This document shows positions 1-9,647 of a stretch of DNA of 64,000 nucleotides, one piece after another (position 1 is the stretch's first letter; the number at the start of each line of letters is the position of its first letter). A program made the position numbers and the translations under genes. The stretch is from positions 1,326,001-1,390,000 of the forward strand of contig OY282382.1 of NCBI GenBank assembly GCA_958295905.1, in the 5' to 3' direction. The notes beneath the pieces were generated by a model that did no database searches, was not told the origin of the DNA, and worked only from the letters and a program-made list of their open reading frames with translations. Source of the DNA: an uncultured Vicinamibacterales bacterium. Its GTDB lineage: Bacteria > Acidobacteriota > Vicinamibacteria > Vicinamibacterales > UBA8438.

Positions 1-1
1 C

Positions 2-754
2 GAGATCGGCGCGTTGTGCCGCAAGGTGGCGCGCCGCCACGCCGAGGGGGACGAGCAGCCGGTCGCGATCGTCCCCGACACCGTGACCGGGATGCTGGGG
101 GCCCCCCGCTTCGAGGACGAAGAGGTGGCCGAGCGGACCCGCAACCCCGGCGTGGCCCTGGGGCTGGCGTGGACGCCGGCGGGCGGCGAGGTCCTGTTCG
201 TCGAGGCGACCCGGATGCCCGGCAAGGGGACGCTGACCCTGACCGGGCACCTCGGGGACGTCATGAAGGAGTCGGCCCGCGCCGCCCTCTCCTGGTTCCG
301 CGGCCAGACCGCCGCCTACGGCGTCGACCCCGGCTTCTACCAGGATGCCGAGATCCATCTTCACGTGCCGTCCGGCGCGATTCCCAAGGACGGGCCCTCG
401 GCGGGGGTGACGATGGCGGCGGCGATGGCGTCGGAGCTCACCGGCCGGCCCGTGCGCGGTGACGTCGCGATGACCGGCGAGATCACCCTGTCGGGCCGCG
501 TGCTGCCGGTCGGCGGCATCAAGGAGAAGGTGCTGGCGGCCCGCCGTCACGGAGTGACCGAGGTGCTCCTGCCGAAGCGGAACGAGAAGAACGTCAACGA
601 GGACCTCAGCGAGGACCTCCGCCGCGACATGACCATCCGGCTCGTCTCCACCATCCAGGAGGTACTGGAGCTGGCTCTGCAGCCCCCGGCGGCCCGGCCC
701 GCGGTGGCCGGGGCCGGCGACGAGGCGCCCGGCGTGCACGGCACCGTTCAGTAG
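2..754 (+). CDS. lon: Lon protease, C-terminal part (5' end outside window)
   Basis: This is the end of an ATP-dependent Lon (S16) protease, which degrades misfolded and regulatory proteins in the cytoplasm. The reading frame is open from base 2, so the AAA+ ATPase part lies upstream of the window. What is visible is the end of the ATPase/sensor region followed by the proteolytic domain. The catalytic serine sits in PKDGPSAG and the catalytic lysine in [10 protein letters not shown], the Ser-Lys dyad that defines Lon. A short Ala/Pro-rich tail follows the domain. No partner gene adjoins it; the next genes run on the opposite strand and converge on it. Confidence 0.95.
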   Translation, partial: EIGALCRKVARRHAEGDEQPVAIVPDTVTGMLGAPRFEDEEVAERTRNPGVALGLAWTPAGGEVLFVEATRMPGKGTLTLTGHLGDVMKESARAALSWFRGQTAAYGVDPGFYQDAEIHLHVPSGAIPKDGPSAGVTMAAAMASELTGRPVRGDVAMTGEITLSGRVLPVGGIKEKVLAARRHGVTEVLLPKRNEKNVNEDLSEDLRRDMTIRLVSTIQEVLELALQPPAARPAVAGAGDEAPGVHGTVQ

Positions 755-936
755 GGGACGCTCACGAATCAGCTTGCCGTGGGGTCCGGCGCGCCGAGCT
801 GCAGAAAGGCTGCGCCGCGATGCTGTTGGCGACCTCGTAGAGATCGCGGTCCCGACGGTGGGAGCTGCCGCTCCCGTGGGAGCCGGGGTACGGTCCCGCG
901 GCATTTGCGGGAGGCCGCCGCACGCCGCTCGAACCT

Positions 937-1989
937 TCAGCCGTCGCGGCCGCGGGAGTTTCCGCCCCCGTGCGGACGCCGCCCCCGCCCTTCCGGGAGC
1001 CCCGCCCCCGCTCCTCCGGGGGGGCCGCCCTGGCGCCCGCCCCCCCGGGCGCGCATCTGCCCCCGCAGATCGTCGAGCACCCCCTGCAGGTCTCCCGGCA
1101 GCGGCGTCTCGAACTCCACCCTGCGGCCGTCGCGCGGGTGGCCGAACGCGAGGCGCCAGGCGTGAAGAAACGGCCGCTCGAGCGAGGCGAGCACCCGGTG
1201 GTCGGCCGCGAGGTGGCGGCGCACCCCGCCGTAGAGGGCGTCGCCCGCGATGGGGTGGCCGATGCTGGCGAGATGCGCGCGAATCTGGTGGGTGCGGCCG
1301 GTGGCGATGGCGACGGTGGCCAGCGTCAGGCCGCGCAGCCGCTCGGCGCCGGTGATTCGGGTGACGGCGGAGCGGGCGCGGCGGGCCCGCGTCGAGATCC
1401 TCTGCCGGTGGACGGGGTCGCGGCCGAGCGGGGCGTCGATGCGCCGGCCGGCGTTCAGGAGGCCCCACGCCAGGCCGAAGTACTCCTTGTCGACCTCGCG
1501 GCCCGCGAACTGGCGCGACAGCTCGGTGTGGGCGGCGTCGTGCTTGGCGACGACCATCACCCCCGAGGTGCCGCGGTCGAGACGGTGCACGATGCCGGGG
1601 CGCTGCTCGCCGCCGATGCCGCTGAGCCCGGTGACATGGTGCAGCAGGGCGTTCACCAAGGTTCCGCGGTCGTGGCCGGCCGCGGGGTGGACGACCATGC
1701 CGGCCGGCTTGTCGACCACCACGAGATCCGGGTCGTCGTGCAGGATGGCCAGCGGCAGCGCCTCCGGCGCGGGCGCCGCCGGCGCCGCGGCGGGAACCCG
1801 CAGGTCGACCACGTCGCCGGTGCGCACGGCATGACTCGCCCGGACCGTCTTCGCGTTCAGGAGCACATGGCCCTCCCGAATCAGGCGCTGAATCTGCGCC
1901 CGCGATCGCTCGGGCACGACGGCGGTGACGAAGTGGTCGAGGCGCGCGCCGTGGTGCGCGTCCGTCACCGCCAGGCGCTCGGGGTCCAC
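937..1989 (-). CDS. RluD-type 23S rRNA pseudouridine synthase
   Basis: A pseudouridine synthase of the RluA/RluD family, which isomerises uridines in 23S rRNA. An N-terminal S4-like RNA-binding segment (ARLDHFVTAVVPERSRAQIQ) is followed by the catalytic domain with the HRLDRGTSGVMVVAK motif, where the Asp is the nucleophile. I place the start at a GTG at 1989 because it overlaps the lgt stop by one base (TAGTG), which suggests translational coupling; the frame stays open further upstream, but there it only shadows lgt. The last ~35 residues are a Gly/Arg-rich tail not typical of the family. It is the last gene of the ileS-lspA-lgt cluster. Exact target (RluD versus RluC-like) is not decidable here. 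Confidence 0.88.
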   Translation of the reverse strand: MDPERLAVTDAHHGARLDHFVTAVVPERSRAQIQRLIREGHVLLNAKTVRASHAVRTGDVVDLRVPAAAPAAPAPEALPLAILHDDPDLVVVDKPAGMVVHPAAGHDRGTLVNALLHHVTGLSGIGGEQRPGIVHRLDRGTSGVMVVAKHDAAHTELSRQFAGREVDKEYFGLAWGLLNAGRRIDAPLGRDPVHRQRISTRARRARSAVTRITGAERLRGLTLATVAIATGRTHQIRAHLASIGHPIAGDALYGGVRRHLAADHRVLASLERPFLHAWRLAFGHPRDGRRVEFETPLPGDLQGVLDDLRGQMRARGGGRQGGPPGGAGAGLPEGRGRRPHGGGNSRGRDG

Positions 1990-2807
1990 TACTTCCGTCT
2001 CGCCGGCGGCGCCGGCACGCCTCGGGCGCCCGCGGCCGCGCTGCGCCGCCCGAGGCGGACGAGCATGACGATGCTCGCGGGGACGATCAGGGCGGACACG
2101 AACTGCGAGGTCGGGAGAGCGTCGAAGACCGTGCCCCGCGGGTCGCCGCGGAAGAGCTCGAGGACGATCCGGGCCACGCCGTACAGCAGCAGATAGGTCC
2201 AGAAGGTCCGGCCGGGAAACGCCCGCCACCGGCGCTCCCCCGCGAGCAGGACGCCCAGGATCAGGAGGACTGCGGCGGCCTCGTAGACCTGGGTCGGATG
2301 CAGCGCGATCCCCAGCGGGGTGCCCACGTTGGCGGCGGCTAGGGTGCTGGTGAAGGTGATGCCCCAGGGCGCCTCCGTCGGCTGTCCATAGCAGCATCCG
2401 GCGAGCAGGCACCCCATCCGGCCCACGCCCTGGGCGAGGGCGATGCCCGGCGCGAACAGGTCGCAGGTGGTCCACAGGGGCAGCCCGGTCCGTCGGATGT
2501 ACCACCAGCACACCGGCACCGCGAGCAGCAGCCCGCCGTAGAAGACGCCGCCCGACGACACCAGCGCCATCAGTTGCGACGGGTCGCCGGCGAACCGGTC
2601 GAAGTCCACCGCCACCAGCATCAGCTTGGCGCCGACGACGGCGCCGACGATGCCGAGGATGCCCAGATCCACGATCCGCTGGCCGTCCAGGCCGGCGCCG
2701 CGGGCGCGATGGAGGGCGAAACGCAGCGCCAGGACGTAGGCCGCGGCCAGGATCACGCCGTAGCTGTAGACGTTGACGAAACCGAGGTCAAGCAGAAGTG
2801 GATACAT
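1989..2807 (-). CDS. lgt: Prolipoprotein diacylglyceryl transferase
   Basis: Integral inner-membrane enzyme that transfers diacylglycerol from phosphatidylglycerol to the lipobox cysteine of prolipoproteins, the first step of lipoprotein maturation. 272 residues with about seven hydrophobic segments, close to the usual length. The family signature appears as GVGRMGCLLAGCCYG, in the Cys-Cys form rather than the GRxGNFxN form of enterobacteria; the HPTQVYE motif lies further on. It overlaps lspA by 20 bp and abuts the pseudouridine synthase. Having the first two lipoprotein enzymes side by side (lspA then lgt) strongly suggests co-expression. Confidence 0.95.
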   Translation of the reverse strand: MYPLLLDLGFVNVYSYGVILAAAYVLALRFALHRARGAGLDGQRIVDLGILGIVGAVVGAKLMLVAVDFDRFAGDPSQLMALVSSGGVFYGGLLLAVPVCWWYIRRTGLPLWTTCDLFAPGIALAQGVGRMGCLLAGCCYGQPTEAPWGITFTSTLAAANVGTPLGIALHPTQVYEAAAVLLILGVLLAGERRWRAFPGRTFWTYLLLYGVARIVLELFRGDPRGTVFDALPTSQFVSALIVPASIVMLVRLGRRSAAAGARGVPAPPARRK

Positions 2808-3339
2808 GGTCGGAGCTCCGGAGCAGGTCCAGAATCAGCAGGCCCGCCCCCACCGTGATCGCCGAGTCGGCCACGTTGAACGCCCAGAAATGAACGCTCC
2901 CCCAGTAGACGTCGACGAAGTCGACCACGTATCCGACCGTCGCCCGGTCGATCAGGTTGCCGACGGCGCCGCCGACGATCAGGGCGAGGCCGGCGCGCGC
3001 GAGCACCGCCCGCGGGGGGACCTGCGACGAGTACCAGCCGACCGCGCCCAGGGCGAGCAGGGCCATGCCCGTCATCAGCACCTGCTTGTAGGCGAGGTCG
3101 GTGAGGTTCAGGAAGCCGAAGGCGGCCCCCGTGTTGCGCACGTGCACCAGGTTCAGCACGCCCGGTATCACCTCGATCGAATCATGAAGGGCCACCCCCG
3201 CCCGCACCAGTTGCTTGGTGATCTGATCGAGCACGACGATCACCGCGCTCGCCAGCGCCAGAACGTTCCGGGTCGGGAACCCGGGGGCGGCCTCGAGTCC
3301 GGTGGCCGTCCCCCCGGCCGCCGGCCTGCCGGTGGTCAT
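2788..3339 (-). CDS. lspA: Lipoprotein signal peptidase II
   Basis: Aspartyl membrane protease that removes signal peptides from lipidated prolipoproteins. 183 residues with four hydrophobic segments. The two conserved aspartate blocks are visible: GGAVGNLIDR with VVDFVDVYWG, and FWAFNVADSAI. The N-terminal ~25 residues before the first helix are longer than usual, so the real start could be slightly downstream. Its first codons overlap the stop of the upstream unknown gene in an ATGA arrangement, and its end overlaps lgt, so it sits inside a translationally coupled run below ileS. Confidence 0.95.
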   Translation of the reverse strand: MTTGRPAAGGTATGLEAAPGFPTRNVLALASAVIVVLDQITKQLVRAGVALHDSIEVIPGVLNLVHVRNTGAAFGFLNLTDLAYKQVLMTGMALLALGAVGWYSSQVPPRAVLARAGLALIVGGAVGNLIDRATVGYVVDFVDVYWGSVHFWAFNVADSAITVGAGLLILDLLRSSDHVSTSA

Positions 3340-3764
3340 CGCGCAACCTCCGGGGTTCGCAGTTTCGCGACCGCATCATCAAGAAACGACCGCAGGTCGT
3401 GCGAGGTCGATTGCAGCAACTGAGCGCCAAACCGAGGATACTCGTCGGCGTGCGCCGCCGCCGTCACCAGTTGGCACGCGCCGCGCACGGTCACCATCAG
3501 GCAGAACGCCCACTGCACGCGCGCGTCCATCCGATTCCAGTTCGACGGGCGGTTCAGCACGGTCATCAGCGATGCGTCATCCCTGTCGACGTCGACGTCT
3601 TCGATTTGCAATCCGCCGGCCAATGCCTTGGCCGTGCCCTGCACCGCGTCGGGCGCCTTGCTGTTCGCGTGCGCCCACAGCAGGTCGACCAGCGTGGATC
3701 TTCCATGCGCCGTGCTCGGCCGGTAGGTGGTCGGGTTGCTGACCGCTTTCAAATGGATCTTCAT
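3336..3764 (-). CDS. Hypothetical protein between ileS and lspA
   Basis: A 142-residue soluble protein that I do not recognise. It has no signal peptide or membrane segment. The middle holds an acidic stretch (IEDVDVDRDD) and an NRMDARVQWAFCLMVTVRG segment that looks helical. It lies in the tightly packed cluster between ileS and lspA, overlaps lspA by 4 bp and follows a 47-codon gene by 25 bp, which supports real translation. Its position suggests co-expression with lipoprotein maturation genes, but nothing shows a functional tie. Confidence 0.6.
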   Translation of the reverse strand: MKIHLKAVSNPTTYRPSTAHGRSTLVDLLWAHANSKAPDAVQGTAKALAGGLQIEDVDVDRDDASLMTVLNRPSNWNRMDARVQWAFCLMVTVRGACQLVTAAAHADEYPRFGAQLLQSTSHDLRSFLDDAVAKLRTPEVAR

Positions 3765-3789
3765 GCGTCCCAGCGCGTGGTCGATTCTC

Positions 3790-3933
3790 TCATTGTCCCC
3801 GCAAATCCGGTCCCAGAGCTTCGGCGGGACCCATCTGCTCCATGAGCTCGGTCAGGCGTTGCTCCGGCCAGTCCCGTTCTGCGCCGTCCAGGCGGGATTG
3901 GATCTCCGTCAGGCTCGCTTCGATGGTGGGCAT
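3790..3933 (-). CDS. Small 47-residue protein below ileS
   Basis: A short open frame starting MPTIEASLTEIQSRLDG and ending in GPDLRGQ, 16 bp after the ileS stop and 25 bp before the next unknown gene. It is strongly charged and mostly predicted helical, with no membrane segment. It is supported only by its snug fit in the cluster and by filling what would otherwise be an unusual ~180 bp gap. It may form a small two-gene unit with the 142-residue protein downstream. Confidence 0.45.
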   Translation of the reverse strand: MPTIEASLTEIQSRLDGAERDWPEQRLTELMEQMGPAEALGPDLRGQ

Positions 3934-3949
3934 CGTCTGGCCCCCGGCG

Positions 3950-6817
3950 CTACGCGACGGTCGCGGCCATGTCCGCCAGCGCGTTCGTGCAGCGGTCGCA
4001 GACCGCCGCCTCGGCCGGGTCCGGGCCGGCGCCCCGGGGCATCACCCAGCGCCAGCACCGCGGGCACTTGGCGCCGTCGGCCCGGCCGACCTCGATGCGG
4101 GCGCACCCGTCCGCATCCCGATGCAGCGCGCCGCTCTCCCCGCCGCCGGCCGCGGGGCCGGTGCGCAGCGATACCGCCGAGGTGATGAACAGCGTCGCGA
4201 GGTCGTCGCGGTGCGCCTCGAGCAGGCCGGCCAGCCCGCCGTCCGCGGTCAGGGTCACCGCGGCCTCGAGCGACGTCCCCACCACCTTGTCCTGCCGGAG
4301 CTTCTCGAGCTCGCCGTTGACCGCGTCGCGCAGGCCCAGCAGGCGGGTCCACCGGGCGATGAGGTCGGGGTCGACGAGCGACTCGGGCTCGGCGGGGAAA
4401 TCGGCGAGGTGCACGCTGTCGGCGTCCACCCCCGGGAGGTGGCGCCACAACTCGTCGCAGGTCACCGGCAGAATCGGCGCCAGCAGCCGCGTGATTCCCC
4501 CTGCGATCGCGTGCAGCGCGGTCTGCGCCGACCGGCGGCGGTGGGCCCGCGGTCCCAGCGTGTAGAGCCGGTCCTTCAAGACGTCCACGTAGAACGCGCT
4601 GATGTCCACGGTCAGGTAGTTGTTCACCGTGCGCACCACCGTCTGGAGCTCGTAGCGCTCGTAGGCGCGCAGCACCCGGGCCGCGACCTCGCCGTAGCGC
4701 GCCAGCGCATACCGGTCGACCTCGAGAAGCTCGTCCCGGGGCACGGCGTGCGCGGCGGGGTCGAAGTCGTACAGGTTGGCGGCGAGAATCCGCAGCGTGT
4801 TGCGAATCTTGCGGTACGCCTCGACGATGCGGTCGAGAATGTGGGGGCCTATCCGGACCTCCTCGCGGTAGTCGACCATCGCCACCCACAGCCGCAGAAT
4901 CTCGGCCCCGCTCTGCCGGATGATCGTCTGGGGCTCGACGGTGTTGCCGATCGACTTCGACATCTTGCGGCCCGACTCGTCCACGACGAAGCCGTGCGTG
5001 ATCACCTGACGGTAGGGGGCGGCGTTGCGGGTGCCGAGGGCCACCAGCAGCGAGCTGTGGAACCAGCCCCGGTACTGGTCGCTGCCTTCCAGATAGACGT
5101 TGTAGGGCCAATCGAGCTCCGGATGGTCGCCGAGCACCCCTTCGTGGCTCGATCCCGAGTCGAACCACACGTCGAGAATGTCGCGCTCGCGCTCGAACTC
5201 GGCCCCCCCGCACGCGGGGCACCGCAGGTCCGGGGGGACGAATTCGCCGACGTCGCGTTCGTACCACGCGTCGGCGCCGTGCTCGGCGAAGACCGCGGCG
5301 GCCCGGTCGGTCAGCGCCGTCGTCAGCACCGCCTCGCGGCACGCGGCGCAGTAGACGGCGGGAATCGGGACCCCCCAAGACCGCTGGCGCGAGATGCACC
5401 AGTCGGGCCGGTTCGCCAGCATGTTGCGGATGCGCTCTTCGCCCCATTCCGGGAACCACTCCACACCCCGGATGGCGGAGAGGGCCCGCCCGCGCAGCCC
5501 GCCGGTGTCCAGCCCGATGAACCACTGCCAAGTGGCGAGGAAGATCACCGGGTGGTGGCAGCGCCAGCAGTGGGGGTAGGTGTGGTCCACCGTGTCGCGG
5601 TGCCAGAGCCGTCCCGCGTCGGCCAGCGCCGCCTCCACCGTGGGGTTGGCGTCGAACACCTTCTGGCCGCCGACGATCTCGACGTCGTCGTCGAACCGGC
5701 CCGACGGTCCGATCGGCGCATGGACGTCCAGCCCGTAGCGGACCCCGGTGGCGTAGTCGTCCGCGCCGTGTCCCGGCGCCGTGTGCACCGCGCCGGTGCC
5801 CTGCTCCAGGGTGACGTAGTCGGCGAGCACCCCGACCGAGTCGCGGTCGTAGAGGGGGTGGCCGAAGGTCGCGCCTTCGAGGTCGCGGCCCTTCAGGGTG
5901 GCCAGCGGCGGGCCGAAGTCGCGCCCGAGGGCGGCCGCGGTGGCGTCCCGCCGCTTCTCGGCGATGATCACGGCGCCGCCGCGTTCATCGCCGGCGTGGG
6001 CCTCGGCGACGCCGTCGGCCGCGTAGACGCCGTAGTCGACGCCGGGGTGGAACGCCACCGCCAGGTTCGACGGGATGGTCCAGGGGGTGGTGGTCCAGAT
6101 CAGCACCGAGACCGGTCGCCCCGCCACTGCCGGGGCCTTCTCCGCGAGCGCCGCCGCCGACGCTTCCCGCATCGGGAACTCGACGTAGATGGACGGCGAC
6201 GTATGGTCCTCGTACTCCACCTCCGCCTCCGCCAGCGCGGTGCGGCAGTGCAGGCACCAGTGGACCGGCTTCTTCCCTTTGTACACCACCCGCTGCTCGA
6301 CGAACCGGCCGAGGGCGCGCACGATGGCCGCCTGGTAGTCCGGGGTCATCGTCCGGTACGGCCGGTCCCAGTCTCCCAGCACCCCGAGGCGCTGGAAGTC
6401 GGCCGACTGCCGGTCGACGAACTTCTGGGCGTAGCGGCGGCACGCGCGGCGGAAGTCGGCCACGCTCATGTGACGCTTCTTCCCCCCGAGCTCCTGGTCC
6501 ACCTTGAGCTCGATGGGCAGCCCGTGGCAGTCCCACCCCGGCACGTAGGGCGCGTCGAACCCGGCCATGGTCCGCGACCGCACGATGACGTCCTTCAGAA
6601 CCTTGTTGAGCACGTGCCCGATGTGGATTTTCCCGTTGGCGTAGGGGGGGCCGTCGTGCAGCACGAACTGCGGCGCCCCCGCGCGGCGTTCGCGGATGCG
6701 CGCGTACAGCCCCATCTCGTTCCACCGCGCGATCACCGCCGGCTCCGTCGTCTGGAGGTTGGCGCGCATCGGGAACCCCGTCCGGGGCAGGTTGAGGGTG
6801 TGCTTCCAGTCAGCCAT
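3950..6817 (-). CDS. ileS: Isoleucyl-tRNA synthetase
   Basis: Class I aminoacyl-tRNA synthetase that charges tRNA-Ile and edits valine. The HIGH motif is in [12 protein letters not shown] near residues 65-68, WDCHGLPIE follows, the editing domain is in the middle, and the KMSKS loop ([10 protein letters not shown]) lies near residue 600. The C-terminus carries a zinc finger (CPRCWRW and CDRCTNA), giving ~955 residues, normal for a bacterial IleS. I chose the ATG at 6817 (MADWKHTL) over one at 6832 because a TACAAT -10 box at 6831-6836 overlaps the upstream ATG. It heads the cluster that runs to lspA and lgt, an order common in bacteria. Confidence 0.96.
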   Translation of the reverse strand: MADWKHTLNLPRTGFPMRANLQTTEPAVIARWNEMGLYARIRERRAGAPQFVLHDGPPYANGKIHIGHVLNKVLKDVIVRSRTMAGFDAPYVPGWDCHGLPIELKVDQELGGKKRHMSVADFRRACRRYAQKFVDRQSADFQRLGVLGDWDRPYRTMTPDYQAAIVRALGRFVEQRVVYKGKKPVHWCLHCRTALAEAEVEYEDHTSPSIYVEFPMREASAAALAEKAPAVAGRPVSVLIWTTTPWTIPSNLAVAFHPGVDYGVYAADGVAEAHAGDERGGAVIIAEKRRDATAAALGRDFGPPLATLKGRDLEGATFGHPLYDRDSVGVLADYVTLEQGTGAVHTAPGHGADDYATGVRYGLDVHAPIGPSGRFDDDVEIVGGQKVFDANPTVEAALADAGRLWHRDTVDHTYPHCWRCHHPVIFLATWQWFIGLDTGGLRGRALSAIRGVEWFPEWGEERIRNMLANRPDWCISRQRSWGVPIPAVYCAACREAVLTTALTDRAAAVFAEHGADAWYERDVGEFVPPDLRCPACGGAEFERERDILDVWFDSGSSHEGVLGDHPELDWPYNVYLEGSDQYRGWFHSSLLVALGTRNAAPYRQVITHGFVVDESGRKMSKSIGNTVEPQTIIRQSGAEILRLWVAMVDYREEVRIGPHILDRIVEAYRKIRNTLRILAANLYDFDPAAHAVPRDELLEVDRYALARYGEVAARVLRAYERYELQTVVRTVNNYLTVDISAFYVDVLKDRLYTLGPRAHRRRSAQTALHAIAGGITRLLAPILPVTCDELWRHLPGVDADSVHLADFPAEPESLVDPDLIARWTRLLGLRDAVNGELEKLRQDKVVGTSLEAAVTLTADGGLAGLLEAHRDDLATLFITSAVSLRTGPAAGGGESGALHRDADGCARIEVGRADGAKCPRCWRWVMPRGAGPDPAEAAVCDRCTNALADMAATVA

Positions 6818-6830
6818 CGGTAATCCCGCC

Positions 6831-6836
6831 ATTGTA
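6831..6836 (-). promoter_or_regulatory. -10 box TACAAT for ileS
   Basis: On the minus strand TACAAT lies 13 bases before the ATG at 6817. A start about 7 bases downstream would leave a leader of only ~7 nt, in line with other very short leaders in this window. No clear -35 box is seen. Inferred from sequence only. Confidence 0.5.
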
Positions 6837-6976
6837 GTGCATGCGGTCGGGGCCCCCGCCGGCGCGTTCCGGAGCGTCCGGCGCGTTTCGGAGCGTCACG
6901 GGATCCGGAATGGGTCAGCCGGCCGCCGAGCCGTCTTGGCTGGCATCGTCGGTCGGGTGTGACCCAGAATGGGTGG

Positions 6977-7219
6977 ATGCCCGGCACCGACGCGAAGTGG
7001 ATCGTCGGCGCCTTGGGGGGCCTCCTGTTGATGATCGGGGGCCTGCTCATCAGCCGGAACGCCGGTCTTCGCGCCGACCCCGCCGAGCTTCGCGCAGATG
7101 TTCGCCGCCTCGACGACCGTGTGCGCGCGGTCTAAATATCCTTCGGCAAAGTCGCTCAACGGCTGCTGACGCTCGAACGCGTCGTGCTTCCAGCCGCCGG
7201 CCGGGAGTCTGCGCCGTAG
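6977..7219 (+). pseudogene. Small membrane/coiled-coil protein gene with in-frame stop
   Basis: An 81-codon frame interrupted by TAA at codon 53 (7133-7135). Before the stop it encodes MPGTDAKWIVGALGG, a hydrophobic helix and RRLDDRVRAV. After it the same frame continues ISFGKVAQRLLTLERVVLP to a TAG. The intact relative at 61581-61928 reads RLRAVEIAFGKVDQRLETLE here, so a single GAA-to-TAA change explains the break. The first 52 codons could still make a short membrane peptide. It is a lone relative of the five-copy array near 36 kb. A CAGAAT sequence sits six bases before the ATG, matching the spacing seen in relatives. Confidence 0.7.
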
Positions 7220-7486
7220 AAGTTTGCGCCCGCGGGACTTCCAACGCGGCCGCAGGTCGCGCCGCATCACTCGACAACCCGGGCCGGAAGTCGCCGGGGC
7301 GTCGGTATAACCTCTGGTCGGAGGGCCACGGCTTTCACGCCGACGCGACGTCGATTCTCCGTCGAGGGTGGCCGAACAGGAGCGGAAGGACCCGCGCCCG
7401 CGGGCGGGTGGTAGGCGAGGGGGGGGGCGACGTCTCGGCCGGATGGCGTGGCGGCGGTCTATCGGACGTGGCGGCGGTCTATCGGA

Positions 7487-9442
7487 TCAGCGGTGCCGGC
7501 GGTCATGGATGGGTGACACCGTGGCGGCCGGTGGGGTTGACGGCAGGCCGACGGCGGTCAGCGCCTGCGTGACGGCCCGTTGCGCCTCGCCGCCGGGGGC
7601 GAGATCGGCCGCTGCCTGGCGAATGGCGCTGGCCGTGAGCGGCAGCGAGGTCGCCGCCGGCATCAGGTTCGTCATGCCCCGGAAGAAGATCCGCTCGACC
7701 GCGGCGCGGCCGGCGTCGCCGACGCCCTGGACGCTCAGGCCCGTGGTGCGGTTCGTGCCGCCCTCGATGGCGAGATAGAACGCATGGCTCAGGATCGTCG
7801 AGTTCCAGTGGTCGCCGCCGTAGTCGCCGGCCGAGAGAGAGAAGGCGAACCGCCCGTTGACGAAGACAACGTGGGAGTAGGTCCAGCCTTCCGGGATCTC
7901 CGGGAGGTCAAGGGCCTTGAGCAACGGGTCGGGGTTGGTGACGCCCGTCGAGGCTGACCGGGCGAGGACGAACTCGTAGCGGTTCTGGTAGGCGTCGGGA
8001 TAGGGAAAGTCGGCGAAGTCCCCGAGGATGCTGATGGATCCGGGGTCCGCGAGCGAACGGAGCGGGCCGAAAGTCTGGTCCTTGCCCACGAGGTAGTCGG
8101 CCGTGGCGCCGGCATCCTCGTGGAAGAACCCGACGGATTCGGCGACGATGTCGGAGTAGGCCTCGTTCACAGCGCCACCCTGCGCCGAGGCCAGCAGGAA
8201 GCGGCCGTCGATGCACCACCAGAAGTCATTGTCGCACGCGAAGGTCACGCCTTCCTCTACCGTGAAGGTCTCCGGTCCGAGCCGCGTGCTCGACGGGAGG
8301 TCGGTTTGGAGACCGAGCGGGTCGCCGGTGCGCTTGCTCACCGCGAAGTGCGTCACGCCGTGCATCAGTTCGTGCGCGACAATGTCGAGGGACGAGAACG
8401 GTTCTTCGCCCGCTGCGCTCGCCGCCCGGCCGTACACGAAGACGCCGGAGCCCTCCGGGCCGAACGGCGGCGGGATCGCGAAGGCGTTGGGGAGGTCCGG
8501 CTCGAGGTTGACGATGCTGAAGATGCGCCCGTCGGCGCCGTCGAGTCCCTGCCAGCCGTGTTGCGCGTCGAGGTAGTCGTACGTCCAGCCGGTGTGGGCA
8601 TGGGTTTCGACGACGGCCGGGTCGTCCCACTCGTTGTCGGCGTCGGCCGCCACGTCGTTCGCGTTCCAGACCGGCACGCCGGGCGCCAGTTCCTTTTCGA
8701 AGTGCTCGCTGATCAGACGGCCAATCCGCCAGCGGTTGAACTTCGCGTCGAGGGTGACGATCTCCGCGGGCCGCAGGTGGTCGTGGGCCAGGAACCGGAT
8801 CCCGTCCCGCGTCGTGCTGAGCTTCTTCCGGCGGCCTCGGGAGCTGCTGCCGCTGCCGACCGCCGCCTGCGACCTGATCGCATCGGCGGCGTGCAGGATA
8901 CGGCCGTCGCTGGCGTCGGCGAAGTAGAAGCGCCCGTCGCTCATGGGGATGCGGTACGACAGGGCGTACGAGCCGTCCGGCAACGGCAGCACGACGAGCG
9001 CGGGTCGCGGACCCGCGACGATTCGTCCGCCCCGCGCCCGCTCCAGGCCGGCGGCGGCGTCGGCCGCCGACAGCGCCGGTGCGCTGCCGATGTCGATGTT
9101 CCGGTGCAGCGTTCCGAGCAGGGACACCGTGACGCCGGCCGCGTCGAGCTGGCGGGAGACGCCGCCGCCCAACACCGGCACGCCGTCGACGGCCTGGGCG
9201 AGATACTCGTGGGTGCGTCCCGGCCGCGCGCGGTCGCCGCGGCGCGACGTGAGGACGAGGCCCCCGGTGCGGGTCAGCCGGTCGACGGTCTCGTCCCACC
9301 GCCTGAGCGCATCAACGCCGGTGCCGTACCCGGCGTTCACGGAAACCGCGCCGGGCTGCTGAGTGGCGACGTCCTGGACAGCGGCGAGGATCGCGATGGC
9401 GGCGATCGTCCAGGCGGGGGCGACGCGGTGTAAGGATTTCAT
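7487..9442 (-). CDS. Secreted thermolysin-type (M4) metalloprotease
   Basis: A secreted zinc endopeptidase of the M4 family. The 651-residue precursor has a signal peptide (residues 1-28), an FTP/PepSY-like propeptide to about residue 190, and the catalytic domain. The zinc motif HELMHG is at residues 357-362, the third-ligand segment GAVNEAYSDI about 65 residues on, and the substrate-side histidine in GGDHWNSTILSHAF. The tail is short with no clear C-terminal sorting domain. M4 enzymes are normally exported and self-activated by propeptide cleavage. The gene stands alone; its start codon overlaps the end of an integrase remnant. Confidence 0.92.
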   Translation of the reverse strand: MKSLHRVAPAWTIAAIAILAAVQDVATQQPGAVSVNAGYGTGVDALRRWDETVDRLTRTGGLVLTSRRGDRARPGRTHEYLAQAVDGVPVLGGGVSRQLDAAGVTVSLLGTLHRNIDIGSAPALSAADAAAGLERARGGRIVAGPRPALVVLPLPDGSYALSYRIPMSDGRFYFADASDGRILHAADAIRSQAAVGSGSSSRGRRKKLSTTRDGIRFLAHDHLRPAEIVTLDAKFNRWRIGRLISEHFEKELAPGVPVWNANDVAADADNEWDDPAVVETHAHTGWTYDYLDAQHGWQGLDGADGRIFSIVNLEPDLPNAFAIPPPFGPEGSGVFVYGRAASAAGEEPFSSLDIVAHELMHGVTHFAVSKRTGDPLGLQTDLPSSTRLGPETFTVEEGVTFACDNDFWWCIDGRFLLASAQGGAVNEAYSDIVAESVGFFHEDAGATADYLVGKDQTFGPLRSLADPGSISILGDFADFPYPDAYQNRYEFVLARSASTGVTNPDPLLKALDLPEIPEGWTYSHVVFVNGRFAFSLSAGDYGGDHWNSTILSHAFYLAIEGGTNRTTGLSVQGVGDAGRAAVERIFFRGMTNLMPAATSLPLTASAIRQAAADLAPGGEAQRAVTQALTAVGLPSTPPAATVSPIHDRRHR

Positions 9443-9612
9443 CTCGGGTGGCTACTTGTGGACAGTGGCAAGCCTCGGTACGAGTATCTGCTAGACGGCT
9501 GGCTCACTGCAACCCGCCGTGCGCCCGGCATCTCGTCGACGGTCACCGTGTCCGCTGTCCGGTCGTAGAGCGTCGTCGTCGTCGGCGACGCATGCCCCGC
9601 GATCTCTGGCTG
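9440..9612 (-). pseudogene. Tyrosine recombinase (integrase) C-terminal remnant
   Basis: On the minus strand the frame reads EIAGHASPTTTTLYDRTAD then TVTVDEMPGARRV and ends at a TGA overlapping the ATG of the M4 protease. The GHAS...LYDRT...VTVDE pattern matches the end of phage-type tyrosine recombinases, including the catalytic His and the Tyr nucleophile. The rest of the integrase is absent: upstream lies the promoter of the divergent M16 genes. It is a scar of a past mobile element. Confidence 0.65.
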
Positions 9613-9635
9613 CCGGACAGTCGCCGGGGCGTCTG

Positions 9636-9641
9636 TATAAT
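9636..9641 (+). promoter_or_regulatory. Consensus -10 box TATAAT, leaderless M16 operon
   Basis: TATAAT is followed by exactly six bases and then the GTG of the M16 protease (9648). Transcription would start at or one base from the start codon, and no ribosome site precedes it, so the transcript is probably leaderless. A near-identical stretch with TATAAC occurs at 7287-7310. Confidence 0.7.
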
Positions 9642-9647
9642 TGCGCA

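Noticed and set aside
774-2196. Plus-strand frames opposite the pseudouridine synthase
   Set aside because: They lack any family motif, while the minus strand shows the HRLD catalytic motif and an S4 domain.
6841-7572. A 243-codon plus-strand frame upstream of the M4 protease
   Set aside because: Composition is random-like. The only protein-like signal in this stretch is the small coiled-coil pseudogene in another frame.
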